A DNA stretch of 23,395 bases, taken from NCBI GenBank assembly GCA_019307665.1, contig JAFDJC010000058.1, forward strand, positions 1-23,395. Reading direction: 5' to 3'. Source of the stretch: Deltaproteobacteria bacterium. Its GTDB lineage: Bacteria > Desulfobacterota > Desulfobacteria > Desulfobacterales > SURF-7. This document shows positions 15,349-22,714 of this stretch, piece after piece. Position 1 is the stretch's first letter. The number at the start of each line of letters is the position of its first letter. The translations under genes and the position numbers were made by a program. The notes below the pieces were generated by a model. The model did not search any database, had not been told where the DNA came from, and saw nothing but the letters and a program-made list of their open reading frames with translations.

Positions 15349-16551
15349 ATGAAAAAATCAACTGTCTTATTCAGCATGATTTTGACCTTTGTTTTGCTTT
15401 TTGCTCTAGGTACTACCATGTCAATGGCTGCCGATACAATCAAGGTGGGTATTGTTCTACCTTTGACCGGCAAGCTGGCCAAATTCGGAGAAATTGAGAA
15501 TAAATCATTTCTCATGGCTTTGGATGAAATTAACGCCGCAGGCGGTGTGAACGGGAAAAAGATCGAACTGATCATCGAAGACACCACCGGCAAACCCGAT
15601 GTAGGACGTTCGGCCATTGAAAAACTTATTGCCCAGGACAAGGTTGTTATGGTTGGTGGCGGCTATTCCAGTTCAGTAACCTGGGCAACCGTTGCCGTGG
15701 CCCAGCAAAACAAGGTGCCTTTTTTGGTAAATACAGGCTCGGCAGATAAAATCACAGAGCAAGGCTGGGAATACATTTTCAGACTGAATCCTCCGGTCAG
15801 TGAATATCCAGGAGCTTTTGCAGACTTTTTACAAGAAGTCGGCAAGGATATTAAAACCGTTGCGATTCTTCATGAAAACTCTCTTTTTGGGCAAAAAGGT
15901 TCCAAAAAGTTTGTAAAACGCTGTGAGGCTCTTGGCCTGAAAGTGTTAATGAAAGAGGGTTATGAAGCTGGCGCAATAGACTTTAAACCTCTGCTGGTTA
16001 AAGTAAAAGCCGACAAACCGGATCTCGTTTATATGATTTCATACATCATGGACGCTTCCATGCTCATGCGGCAATCAAAAGAACTCAACCTGACCCCCAC
16101 GCTTTTTGTGGGCGGAGCTGCAGGATTCACCTTGCCGGAATTTCAAAAAAATGCCGGATCTGCAACAGAATATGTTTATTCAGCAACGCTTTGGACACCT
16201 TCGGTACCTTATCCCGGGGCCAAGGAATACTATGATAAGTTTTTTGCCAAATATAACGAACCAACGGAATATCATGGCGCTGAAGCCTATGCTGCTCTTT
16301 ATGTAATTGCCGATGCTCTGAAAAGAGCCAAAAATCTGACCCGCCAAGATGTCAGAGATGCTCTGGCCAAAACCGATATGATGACGGCATTCGGGCCGGT
16401 AAAATTTATTTCTTATGATAAGAAAACCCAGCAAAATAAACTGCCGACATTTCTGGTTCAGTGGCTGGACGGCAAGCTGGAAACCGTATGGCCTAAAAAT
16501 GTTTCTACAAAAAAATATGTCTATCCGACTCCAAAATGGAGCGAACGGTAG
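15349..16551 (+). CDS. livK: Branched-chain-type ABC importer, periplasmic substrate-binding protein
   Basis: A 400-residue periplasmic binding protein of the LivK/Peripla_BP_6 type. It has a signal peptide (MKKSTVLFSMILTFVLLFAL, cleavage probably after MSMA-A) and then DTIKVGIVLPLTGKLAKFGE, the usual start of the mature fold; INAAGGVNGKKIELIIEDT and the SGYSSSVT-like ligand loop (GGGYSSSVTWA) follow. Two ATG codons lie in tandem; AAGGAGGG ends at 15344, so the second (15349) has the better spacing and the first would add one Met. The ligand could be leucine, isoleucine or valine, but related proteins bind amides, aromatic acids or other carboxylates, and the CoA-transferase at the operon's end favours an acid. 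The stop is followed by a stem-loop. Confidence 0.85.
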   Translation: MKKSTVLFSMILTFVLLFALGTTMSMAADTIKVGIVLPLTGKLAKFGEIENKSFLMALDEINAAGGVNGKKIELIIEDTTGKPDVGRSAIEKLIAQDKVVMVGGGYSSSVTWATVAVAQQNKVPFLVNTGSADKITEQGWEYIFRLNPPVSEYPGAFADFLQEVGKDIKTVAILHENSLFGQKGSKKFVKRCEALGLKVLMKEGYEAGAIDFKPLLVKVKADKPDLVYMISYIMDASMLMRQSKELNLTPTLFVGGAAGFTLPEFQKNAGSATEYVYSATLWTPSVPYPGAKEYYDKFFAKYNEPTEYHGAEAYAALYVIADALKRAKNLTRQDVRDALAKTDMMTAFGPVKFISYDKKTQQNKLPTFLVQWLDGKLETVWPKNVSTKKYVYPTPKWSER

Positions 16552-16567
16552 TTTATACAGTAAACCC

Positions 16568-16590
16568 GGGGCGGTATTATTTGCCGCCCC
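16568..16590 (+). terminator. Stem-loop after the binding-protein gene (attenuator or mRNA stabiliser)
   Basis: GGGGCGG (16568-16574) pairs perfectly with CCGCCCC (16584-16590) across a 9-base loop. Only ATATTTG follows, so termination should be partial. Such structures between binding-protein and permease genes commonly let the binding protein be made in excess. Confidence 0.6.
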
Positions 16591-16596
16591 ATATTT

Positions 16597-16726
16597 GACA
16601 ATCGTACAAAAAACAAAAAAAATATTTGTTGTCATTCCGGCGAAAGCCGGGATCCAGTCATTTCAATCGGTTCTGGACTTCGGCTTTCGCCGGAGTGACG
16701 GGATTGGAATTTTTACGAAGCCATCA
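16597..16726. repeat. REP/MITE-like palindromic element, copy 1
   Basis: The core at 16631-16699 is a long imperfect hairpin: GTCATTCCGGCGAAAGCCG (16631-16649) faces CGGCTTTCGCCGGAGTGAC (16681-16699) with one mismatch, and inner TCCAG/CTGGA pairs extend it. The right flank GGGATTGGAATTTTTACGAA and CCATCA recurs almost unchanged at 22654-22680. No protein is encoded. It sits in the 224-base gap between the binding protein and the first permease. Outer limits are approximate. Confidence 0.75.
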
Positions 16727-16775
16727 TTTTTAACTAAATATATTATATACCACTTATAAAAAGCTTGGAGATATC

Positions 16776-17651
16776 ATGGAGGTTTTTTTACAGACCCTTG
16801 TGGCCGGTATTCTGAAGGGAGGGCTGTACAGCCTTATCGGTATGGGCATGAGCCTGATCATGGGAGTAATGGGGATTATTAATCTTGCTCACGGTCAAAT
16901 GATGATGGTGGCCATGTACGTCACCTTTATCTGTTCTCATTACCTTGGTATCGATCCTTACCTTTCATTGTTGGTCAGCATGCCGGCATTGTTTGTGCTT
17001 GGGGCGTTAATTCAGAAATATACGCTAAACCCTTTGCTTGAAGTAGATTCGATCTTACCTGAAAACCAGGTGTTGATGACGGTGGGAGTCGGGATGGTGC
17101 TGACGGAAATAGCCCGTTTTATTTTTTCTTCAGATTATAAATCCGTCCAGACGAGTTATTCAAATGCTACTTTTTTCCTTGGAGAAATTTCTTTCAGTAT
17201 AGCCCTGGTCATCGCCTTTTTTATAGCTATTGCATTTACTCTTTTTATGTTCTGGTTTCTGCTTAAAACAGACCTTGGAAGGTCGATTCGAGCCACTGCC
17301 CAGGACAAGGAAGCGGCCTTGCTGATGGGGGTCAATTCCAAACGGATCACAATTTTTACTTTTGGTATCGGTTCAGCTTTAGTGGCAGCTGCCGGTACGC
17401 TGCTTATGCCGGTATATTATCTTTTCCCTGATATCGGAGGGCCTTTTACGCGAAAGGCCTTTGTTATTACCATACTTGGCGGTCTGGGCTCGACCGTGGG
17501 AGCCATTTTCGGCGGTGTGACCCTTGGACTGGCGGAATCATTCGGAGCCACATACATTGGCATGGCCTATGACGATATGATCGGCCTTATTATTTTTATC
17601 CTTGTGCTTTTATTTCTGCCTGGCGGTTTCAAACGGCTGACAAAAATCTGA
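16776..17651 (+). CDS. livH: Branched-chain-type ABC importer, permease LivH-like
   Basis: A 291-residue polytopic inner-membrane permease with about eight hydrophobic helices, one half of the translocation channel. Typical LivH features are the N-terminal LVAGILKGGLYSLIGMGMSLIMGVMGIINLAHGQMM, the cytoplasmic loop TDLGRSIRATAQDKEAALLMGVN that couples to the ATPase, and ILGGLGSTVGAIFGG near the end. It starts with ATG after GGAG. It is followed 13 bases later by the second permease. The 224-base gap before it holds a stem-loop and a repeat, so its level is probably lower than that of the binding protein. Confidence 0.9.
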   Translation: MEVFLQTLVAGILKGGLYSLIGMGMSLIMGVMGIINLAHGQMMMVAMYVTFICSHYLGIDPYLSLLVSMPALFVLGALIQKYTLNPLLEVDSILPENQVLMTVGVGMVLTEIARFIFSSDYKSVQTSYSNATFFLGEISFSIALVIAFFIAIAFTLFMFWFLLKTDLGRSIRATAQDKEAALLMGVNSKRITIFTFGIGSALVAAAGTLLMPVYYLFPDIGGPFTRKAFVITILGGLGSTVGAIFGGVTLGLAESFGATYIGMAYDDMIGLIIFILVLLFLPGGFKRLTKI

Positions 17652-17664
17652 CAAGAGGAAAAGC

Positions 17665-18675
17665 ATGAAAAAATCTGCGCCATTGATTTTATTAATCATC
17701 CTAATTGTCTTTCCTTGGGCGGTTCAAAATGCGTATTATCAGCACCTGATGATTCTTGTCTTGATGTGGGTTGTTATCGGTTCAGGATGGAATATGATTG
17801 CAGGTTATACCGGCCAGGTATCTTTCGGAGACGCGGCTTTTTTCGGCACAGGTGCTTATACAGCCGGGCTGCTGAGCCATCATTTTGGTCTGTCGCCATG
17901 GTGGGGTATGGCGTTTGGCGGAATAACAGCCATGGCCATAGCATTTCCCTTTGGCTGGATCTGTTTCCGTCTGAGGGGCGCTTATTTTGCCCTGGCTTCC
18001 CTGGCCCTTAACGAGGTTATGCGGCATATCGCCACAGTTGCTGAACCGCTTACCGAGGGAATGGTGGGGATTTTAATAATGCCGACTTTTGTTTCCAAGA
18101 TACCCTACTATTATATTGCACTGGCTCTGGCCGTTCTGTCTGTTGTTACCGTTCAAGTGGTCATGCAGTCAAAATGGGGTTATTATTTTCTTTCCATACG
18201 GGAGGATCAGGATGCAGCTGAAAGTCTGGGAATCGACACCCACCATTATAAGATGGTTTCCCTGAATATTGCAGCTTTTCTTACCGGACTGGCCGGAGCC
18301 CTGTTCATGAATTACATGGGTTTTATCGATCCTGAAGTTGTTTTTTCACTCCATGACATTTCTATTATGGCCATTCTGGTGGGAATCGTCGGCGGAGTAG
18401 GGACCATCTTTGGACCTGTGGTAGGCGCCTTCGTAATGGTGGCAGTGCATGAGTTTTTCCGTACCGGTTTTTTCGGGTTTTTCAAGGCTCTGGCTGTCTG
18501 GACAGGATCTGATGCCGTCAATATTGCTGCCAAATATATTTCACAAGCCCATGTCCTGGGGTTTGGTATTTTGGTTGTTCTTGTCATTCTGCTTTTGCCC
18601 AACGGTATTGTTGGTGACTGGAAAAAAATTGTCAGCATATTCATTTCTCGAAAAGAGAAGGGGGCGGCAACTTGA
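17665..18675 (+). CDS. livM: Branched-chain-type ABC importer, permease LivM-like
   Basis: A 336-residue membrane permease, partner of the LivH-like protein. It has an N-terminal hydrophobic helix, the family segment GYTGQVSFGDAAFFGTGAYTAGLL, the loop SIREDQDAAESLGIDTHHYKMVSLNIAAFLTGLAGAL for ATPase coupling, and VGIVGGVGTIFGPVVGAF. Length and order are normal. GAGGAAAAG precedes the ATG. Its stop overlaps the TTG start of the ATPase gene by four bases (TTGA), which points to translational coupling. Confidence 0.9.
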   Translation: MKKSAPLILLIILIVFPWAVQNAYYQHLMILVLMWVVIGSGWNMIAGYTGQVSFGDAAFFGTGAYTAGLLSHHFGLSPWWGMAFGGITAMAIAFPFGWICFRLRGAYFALASLALNEVMRHIATVAEPLTEGMVGILIMPTFVSKIPYYYIALALAVLSVVTVQVVMQSKWGYYFLSIREDQDAAESLGIDTHHYKMVSLNIAAFLTGLAGALFMNYMGFIDPEVVFSLHDISIMAILVGIVGGVGTIFGPVVGAFVMVAVHEFFRTGFFGFFKALAVWTGSDAVNIAAKYISQAHVLGFGILVVLVILLLPNGIVGDWKKIVSIFISRKEKGAAT

Positions 18676-19397
18676 TTTTATTTGAAGTCAGGAATCTGGT
18701 GAAGTATTTCGGCGGACTGGCAGCTGTCAATGATGTCAGCTTTCAGGTTAAAAAGAATGAAATCTTTGGATTGATAGGCCCAAATGGTTCCGGCAAGACT
18801 ACGATCTTCAATCTTATCAGCAATTATCACCCGGTCACAAGCGGAAAGGTTGTTTTTAAAGACCAGGACATTACCGGCCTTAAAACAAATAAGATTTGTA
18901 AAATTGGAATTGGTCGGACGTTCCAGGTGGTTAAACCCTTGGGAAGACTGACTGTTTTAGACAACGTAATAGCAGCAGCCTTTTCAAAATCCCGGAACAA
19001 GAATGAAGCCCGTGAATTGGCACTTGAAACACTTGAATTTTGCGAATTGGATCACCGTAAAGAGATACTTGCCAAAAGCCTTCCGATTGGTGAGCGAAAA
19101 CGACTGGAAATCACCAGGGCCATGGCAACCCGACCGGAACTGCTGCTGCTTGATGAAACCGCAGCCGGATTAAACCCTTCAGAGCTTGAGGCAGCCATAA
19201 AACTGATTAAAAAGATACGTGATAATGGCGTAACTATAGTTATTGTTGAACATATAATGAAAGTTATGATGACTATTTCAGACCGAATCCATGCCATCAA
19301 TTTTGGTCAGACGATTGCAGAAGGAACGCCTCGAGAGGTGGCTAATAATCCTGCGGTGATAAAAGCCTATTTGGGGGAGGAATATGCTCACAGTTAA
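18672..19397 (+). CDS. livG: Branched-chain-type ABC importer, ATPase LivG-like
   Basis: A 241-residue ABC ATPase. Walker A is GPNGSGKT (36-43), the Q-loop is in GRTFQ (81-85), Walker B is LLLLDE (D161, E162) and the switch His is in IVIVEHIM. The signature is LPIGERKRLE (137-146) rather than LSGGQ; a degenerate LP.G signature is normal for LivG-type subunits. The start is a TTG, chosen because MILFEVRNLVKYFGG is the normal beginning, GGGGGC lies upstream, and the codon overlaps the permease stop. It overlaps the next ATPase gene by 14 bases. Confidence 0.9.
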   Translation: MILFEVRNLVKYFGGLAAVNDVSFQVKKNEIFGLIGPNGSGKTTIFNLISNYHPVTSGKVVFKDQDITGLKTNKICKIGIGRTFQVVKPLGRLTVLDNVIAAAFSKSRNKNEARELALETLEFCELDHRKEILAKSLPIGERKRLEITRAMATRPELLLLDETAAGLNPSELEAAIKLIKKIRDNGVTIVIVEHIMKVMMTISDRIHAINFGQTIAEGTPREVANNPAVIKAYLGEEYAHS

Positions 19398-20088
19398 AAA
19401 TATAGATGTCTTTTATGATGATTTACAGGTCCTGTGGGACGTCTCTTTCGAAGTTCGGAAAAAAGAGATCCTGGTCCTGATAGGTGCTAATGGTGCAGGC
19501 AAATCAACAATAATCAAGACAGTCTCTTCATTGCTTATTCCCCAAAACGGCTCAATCGAGTTTGAAGGTGCCCGCCTGGATCATCGACCGCCCCATGAAA
19601 TTATTCAGCAGGGTATTGTGCATGTCCCTGAGGGACGGCGCTTATTCGCTGAAATGAGCGTTGAAGAAAATTTAATAATGGGTTCACTTTACGGAGAAGC
19701 TAAAACCAAACGGTTTGACACCATGGAACATGTCTTCGAACTTTTCCCCAGACTTAAAGAGAGAAGAAAACAGATGGCCGGAACGCTTTCCGGCGGCGAA
19801 CAGCAAATGGTCGCTATCGGTAGAGGGCTTATGTCGCTGCCCAAAATACTGATGTTTGATGAACCATCACTGGGTCTTGCTCCTATTCTGGTCCAGGAAA
19901 TATTTGAAATGATCAGAAGGATTAATGCTGAAGGTGTTACCATCCTTTTAGTGGAGCAAAACGTAATTCAGACTCTGGCAATGTGCAACCGGGCCTATGT
20001 ATTGGAAAACGGACGCATCATTCTTGAAGGAACAGGAACCGCACTTATGGAAAACGATCAAATTAAAGAGGCATTTCTGGGTATTTAA
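19384..20088 (+). CDS. livF: Branched-chain-type ABC importer, ATPase LivF-like
   Basis: A 234-residue ABC ATPase that should pair with the LivG-like subunit. Walker A is GANGAGKST (34-42), the signature is the standard LSGGE (136-140), Walker B is ILMFDE (D160, E161) and the H-loop region is LLVEQNV; HVPEGRRLFAEMSVEENL is the typical LivF Q-loop region. GGGGGAGGA just before the ATG lies inside the preceding gene. The CoA-transferase gene begins 18 bases after its stop, so the operon most likely continues into it. Confidence 0.9.
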   Translation: MLTVKNIDVFYDDLQVLWDVSFEVRKKEILVLIGANGAGKSTIIKTVSSLLIPQNGSIEFEGARLDHRPPHEIIQQGIVHVPEGRRLFAEMSVEENLIMGSLYGEAKTKRFDTMEHVFELFPRLKERRKQMAGTLSGGEQQMVAIGRGLMSLPKILMFDEPSLGLAPILVQEIFEMIRRINAEGVTILLVEQNVIQTLAMCNRAYVLENGRIILEGTGTALMENDQIKEAFLGI

Positions 20089-20106
20089 TGATTTCAGGAG
20101 ATATAA

Positions 20107-20976
20107 ATGAAGAATAGCATGGAAAAGCTTCTGGTGACGCCTGATAAGGTTATGGAAAAGATCAAACCGGGAATGAGTATATTTATCGGAACCGGAATTG
20201 CAGAACCGAGGACGCTTGTAAAACACCTTATGAGATCTGAAGATGGTAACCTGCAGGATCTGGAACTGATTCAGGTGGTGAGTCTTGGGGATGCAATTTC
20301 CATCAATGCGCTTCAATCACAAAAGTATCGTCTAAAGACTTTTTTTTCAGGATGGGTTGCAAGTGAAGCGATTACCACAGGACTCGTCGATCTTATTCCG
20401 AGTCGTTTTTCCCGTATACCGCAACTGATTGAGTCACGCCAAATACATATTGACGTGGCATTTGTCCAGGTTACGCCTCCCAACGAAGCTGGATACTGCA
20501 GCCTCGGTGTCGCATTGGATGTCGCTCACCAAGCCATGGAACAAGCGTCGTTTGTTGTCGGGGAAATTAACAGGAAGACGCCAAGAACATTCGGGGATAC
20601 GTTTGTACCGGTATCTAATTTCGATATGCTTGTAGAATCAACGGAAGACCTGATATATTTTGAAAGATGGCCGGATGATGCCGTATTTGACAGGGTTGCA
20701 GCCAATGTCGCATCGGTTATTGATGACGGAAGTTGTATCGCATTTTCCATAGGCCCTTTATTTGAGGCATTAAGCAGACATCTGACCGGCAAAAAGAATC
20801 TTGGTATTCATTCGCCGTTTGTTTCCGATGCGCTGATGGATCTCATTAAAAGTGGTGCGGTCACTAATCGTAACAAGGAAAGCTGGCGTGGCAAGTCAGT
20901 GACATCCTATGCCTTTGGCACGGCTGAACTGATGTCGTGGCTTGACCGGAATCCCTTGGTGGAATTTCAGGGTTGA
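20107..20976 (+). pseudogene. GNAT-fused acetyl-CoA hydrolase/CoA-transferase, part 1 of 3 (N-terminal domain)
   Basis: The first 289 codons encode the N-terminal half of a class I CoA-transferase/acetyl-CoA hydrolase of the 4-hydroxybutyrate-CoA transferase type: GTGIAEPRTLVKHL, FFSGWVASEA, LIESRQIHIDVAFVQVTPPNEAGYCSLG and FGTAELMSWLDRNPLVEFQG. An AGGAG site precedes the ATG, 18 bases after the LivF-like gene. The frame stops at 20974-20976 because the segment coding DRNPLVEFQG is tandemly duplicated with a 31-base period. With one copy removed, the frame runs on as VEFQGVDKVFSAMQIG. The NPLVEF segment is, as I recall, where the family's catalytic glutamate lies. The product would move CoA between a carboxylic acid and an acyl-CoA. 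Confidence 0.8.
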
Positions 20977-21004
20977 CCGGAATCCCTTGGTGGAATTTCA
21001 GGGT
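20942..21004 (+). repeat. Exact tandem duplication, 31-base period, inside the CoA-transferase gene
   Basis: Two identical adjacent copies lie at 20942-20972 and 20973-21003, and the match continues one further base (21004). Each starts TTGACCGGAATCCC and ends GGAATTTCAGGG. Because 31 is not a multiple of three, the second copy shifts the frame by one and creates the TGA at 20974-20976. Deleting one copy restores a conserved reading frame. Confidence 0.95.
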
Positions 21005-21214
21005 GTTGATAAGGTGTTCAGTGCAATGCAAATCGGCAGAAACTCTCATTTCGTATGCATTCTGCCTGCCAGGAAAGTAGATTTATCCGGTCGTATCGCG
21101 CTGCACTATGGTAAAGGAAATGTTACAGCCGGCCCTGGAGAGGCCATGGATTTTTTTAATGGTGCGGAAATCTCTAAGGGTGGGGTTACGATATTTGCAT
21201 TGCCGAAACCTTAA
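20975..21214 (+). pseudogene. GNAT-fused CoA-transferase, part 2 of 3 (C-terminal transferase domain)
   Basis: The continuation in the second frame: VEFQGVDKVFSAMQIGRN, then ILPARKVDLSGRIALHYGKG and the glycine-rich AGPGEAMDFFNGAEISKGG to TIFALPKP-stop at 21212-21214. These are conserved parts of the C-terminal CoA-binding domain. The frame ends at a second lesion near CCGAAACCTTAA (21203-21214). One extra A in the AAA at 21206-21208, or a small loss next to it, explains the shift, since dropping one A gives IFALP-NLKKEPNIR. An ATG at 20942 opens this frame but has no ribosome site, so the piece is not expected to be made on its own. Confidence 0.75.
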
Positions 21215-21992
21215 AAAAGAACCGAACATCAGACTTGATATCGTTGAGTTCCATAACCTTTTTACATTACGTGAATCCATTGATATGGTAGTGACCGAGT
21301 TCGGTGTTGCCGACTTGGCCGGCCGCACAGTAAGGGAGCGAGCACAGGCGCTTATAGAAATAGCTCACCCTGAGGATCGGATGGCGCTTGTTGAGCAGGC
21401 TAAAGAAAACAAGATCCTTTACGAAGACCAGATTTTTCTTGTGGAAGTAGCCGACCTTTATCCTGCGGAAGTAGCCGAAAAACAAACCTTTAAGAATGGT
21501 CTTGAGGCAAGGTTCCGAGCGATTAAACCATCAGATGAAGAAGAAATGAGAAGGCTATTCTATCGCTTTTCAGATGAAGCAGTATACTATAGATTTTTTT
21601 CATCCATCAAGACGATGCCCCACAAAAAGATGCAGGAGTATGTAAATGTTGATTACAGAAAAGCAATGTCAATCGTCGGGCTTGTTGGCGAAACAGGGCA
21701 GGGGCATATCATTGCCGAGGCAAGATTTATAAAAGACAACCAGAGACCGCCGTTTGCAGATGTTGCGTTTATAGTGGATGAAGAATATTCCGGACACGGG
21801 ATCGCCACATATCTGTATAATATGCTGGTCAGGCTTGCAAAGGATAAGGGTATACACGGGTTTACAGCTGATGTCCTTTCTTCAAACAAGGCGATGATGA
21901 AAGTATTTGAAAAAGGCGGAGATCCTATAAAAGCGGAGCTTGATTACGGGAGCTATTCTTTGACGATTTCCTTCTACAGGGAAACGCTTTGA
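21207..21992 (+). pseudogene. GNAT-fused CoA-transferase, part 3 of 3 (end of transferase plus GNAT acetyltransferase domain)
   Basis: In the third frame the protein resumes with NLKKEPNIRLDIVEFHNLFT, then MVVTEFGVADLAGRTVRERAQALIEIAHPEDR, which closes the transferase fold. A linker (PAEVAEKQTFKNGLEARFRAI) leads to a C-terminal GNAT domain of about 150 residues: RAIKPSDEEEMRRLFYRFSD, the acetyl-CoA-binding motif VDEEYSGHGIATYLYN, and FTADVLSSNKAMMKVFEKGG. This transferase-GNAT fusion is a known architecture in proteobacteria; the GNAT part may acetylate a lysine or act as a regulatory domain. Removing the two lesions gives about 619 residues, a normal length. The open frame can be drawn back to 21108 but those codons are out of frame. 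Confidence 0.8.
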
Positions 21993-22021
21993 TTTGTTAC
22001 AAAACCGTCAATATTTACCAG

Positions 22022-22348
22022 TCATGAAAGCAGCACCGGCTCAAAATAATTGACACCGATTTTATAATTGTGAGAGTCTTCCTCTTCTATCTCTATGCAC
22101 CATCTGACTTCGGCATGATATCCGGCCCTGGATTCCGGTCCGCTGGAGAGGGGTGAAAAATTTTTCATTTTAATGTGGATTTCCACGCCCTTTGGAAGCG
22201 CATAGTTCGATTCAAAGCACATGCCGCCCATGCTGTGATTGCACATGATAGCATCATAGTAGCTGTTGGTGTTTCCATATTCGTAAACTATGGGCGCATG
22301 ATACTCATAACGTTTATAAACCCTTTTGTCGTTCACCGAAACTTCCAT
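22022..22348 (-). CDS. PilZ domain protein (cyclic-di-GMP receptor)
   Basis: A small single-domain protein of 108 residues. It carries both c-di-GMP-binding motifs: RVYKR (RxxxR, residues 9-13) and NHSMGG (D/NxSxxG, about 36-41), followed by beta-barrel strands ending in EVRWCIEIEEED and YKIGVNYFEP. It should bind c-di-GMP in the cytoplasm and pass the signal to motility, polysaccharide or other targets. I chose the ATG at 22348 (MEVSVNDKR) with AGGA upstream; a TTG at 22399 would add 17 residues (RHYFERIILFIIRIQF) that are not part of the domain. It converges with the CoA-transferase gene 29 bases away, and no terminator is seen between them. Confidence 0.85.
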   Translation of the reverse strand: MEVSVNDKRVYKRYEYHAPIVYEYGNTNSYYDAIMCNHSMGGMCFESNYALPKGVEIHIKMKNFSPLSSGPESRAGYHAEVRWCIEIEEEDSHNYKIGVNYFEPVLLS

Positions 22349-22714
22349 AAACTGAATCCTGATAATAAATAAAATAATACGTTCAAAGTAATGCCGCAAT
22401 TGTCTATAAAACCATAATACAGAATAAATAGTGTGTCAAGAAAAGAAATAGCACAAGATGTTGTGGATAAACAATATTGTTAATTTAGAAGTGTCAATCG
22501 GAAAGTGTGGCCGGATAAATAATCAGATAATTAATCATTGACATAATGTATGTAGGAACTTAATAAATTATAAGTAAGTATATGATGACAATTTCATAAA
22601 AAGTCAAAAAACCATTTATTGTCATTCCGGCGAAGGGCGAACACGGAGTGACGGGATTGGGACTTTTTACGAAACCATCAAATGATGAAGTTTTATAAAA
22701 AATTATCGTGATAT
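22349..22714. other. Intergenic region between the PilZ gene and the hydrolase gene
   Basis: About 366 AT-rich bases between divergent genes. It contains the promoter region of the PilZ gene, not clearly resolvable, and the second REP/MITE-like element (22583-22680). Apart from these I see no gene or RNA. Confidence 0.5.
22583..22680. repeat. REP/MITE-like palindromic element, copy 2 (internally deleted)
   Basis: TTTCATAAAAAGTC (22592-22605) and GACTTTTTACGAAA (22661-22674) form outer inverted arms matching at 13 of 14 positions. Inside, GTCATTCCGGCG (22621-22632) faces CGGAGTGAC (22644-22652). The core has lost the middle of the hairpin compared with copy 1. TGATG lies just outside the left arm, and CCATCA (read in reverse, TGATGG) follows the right arm. 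The full-palindrome, non-coding layout is that of a miniature inverted-repeat or REP-type element. Confidence 0.7.

Noticed and set aside
16631..16699. CRISPR repeat or small RNA at the large hairpin
   Set aside because: Only one hairpin and no regularly spaced repeats with spacers; the second copy is far away and has the features of an interspersed palindromic element.
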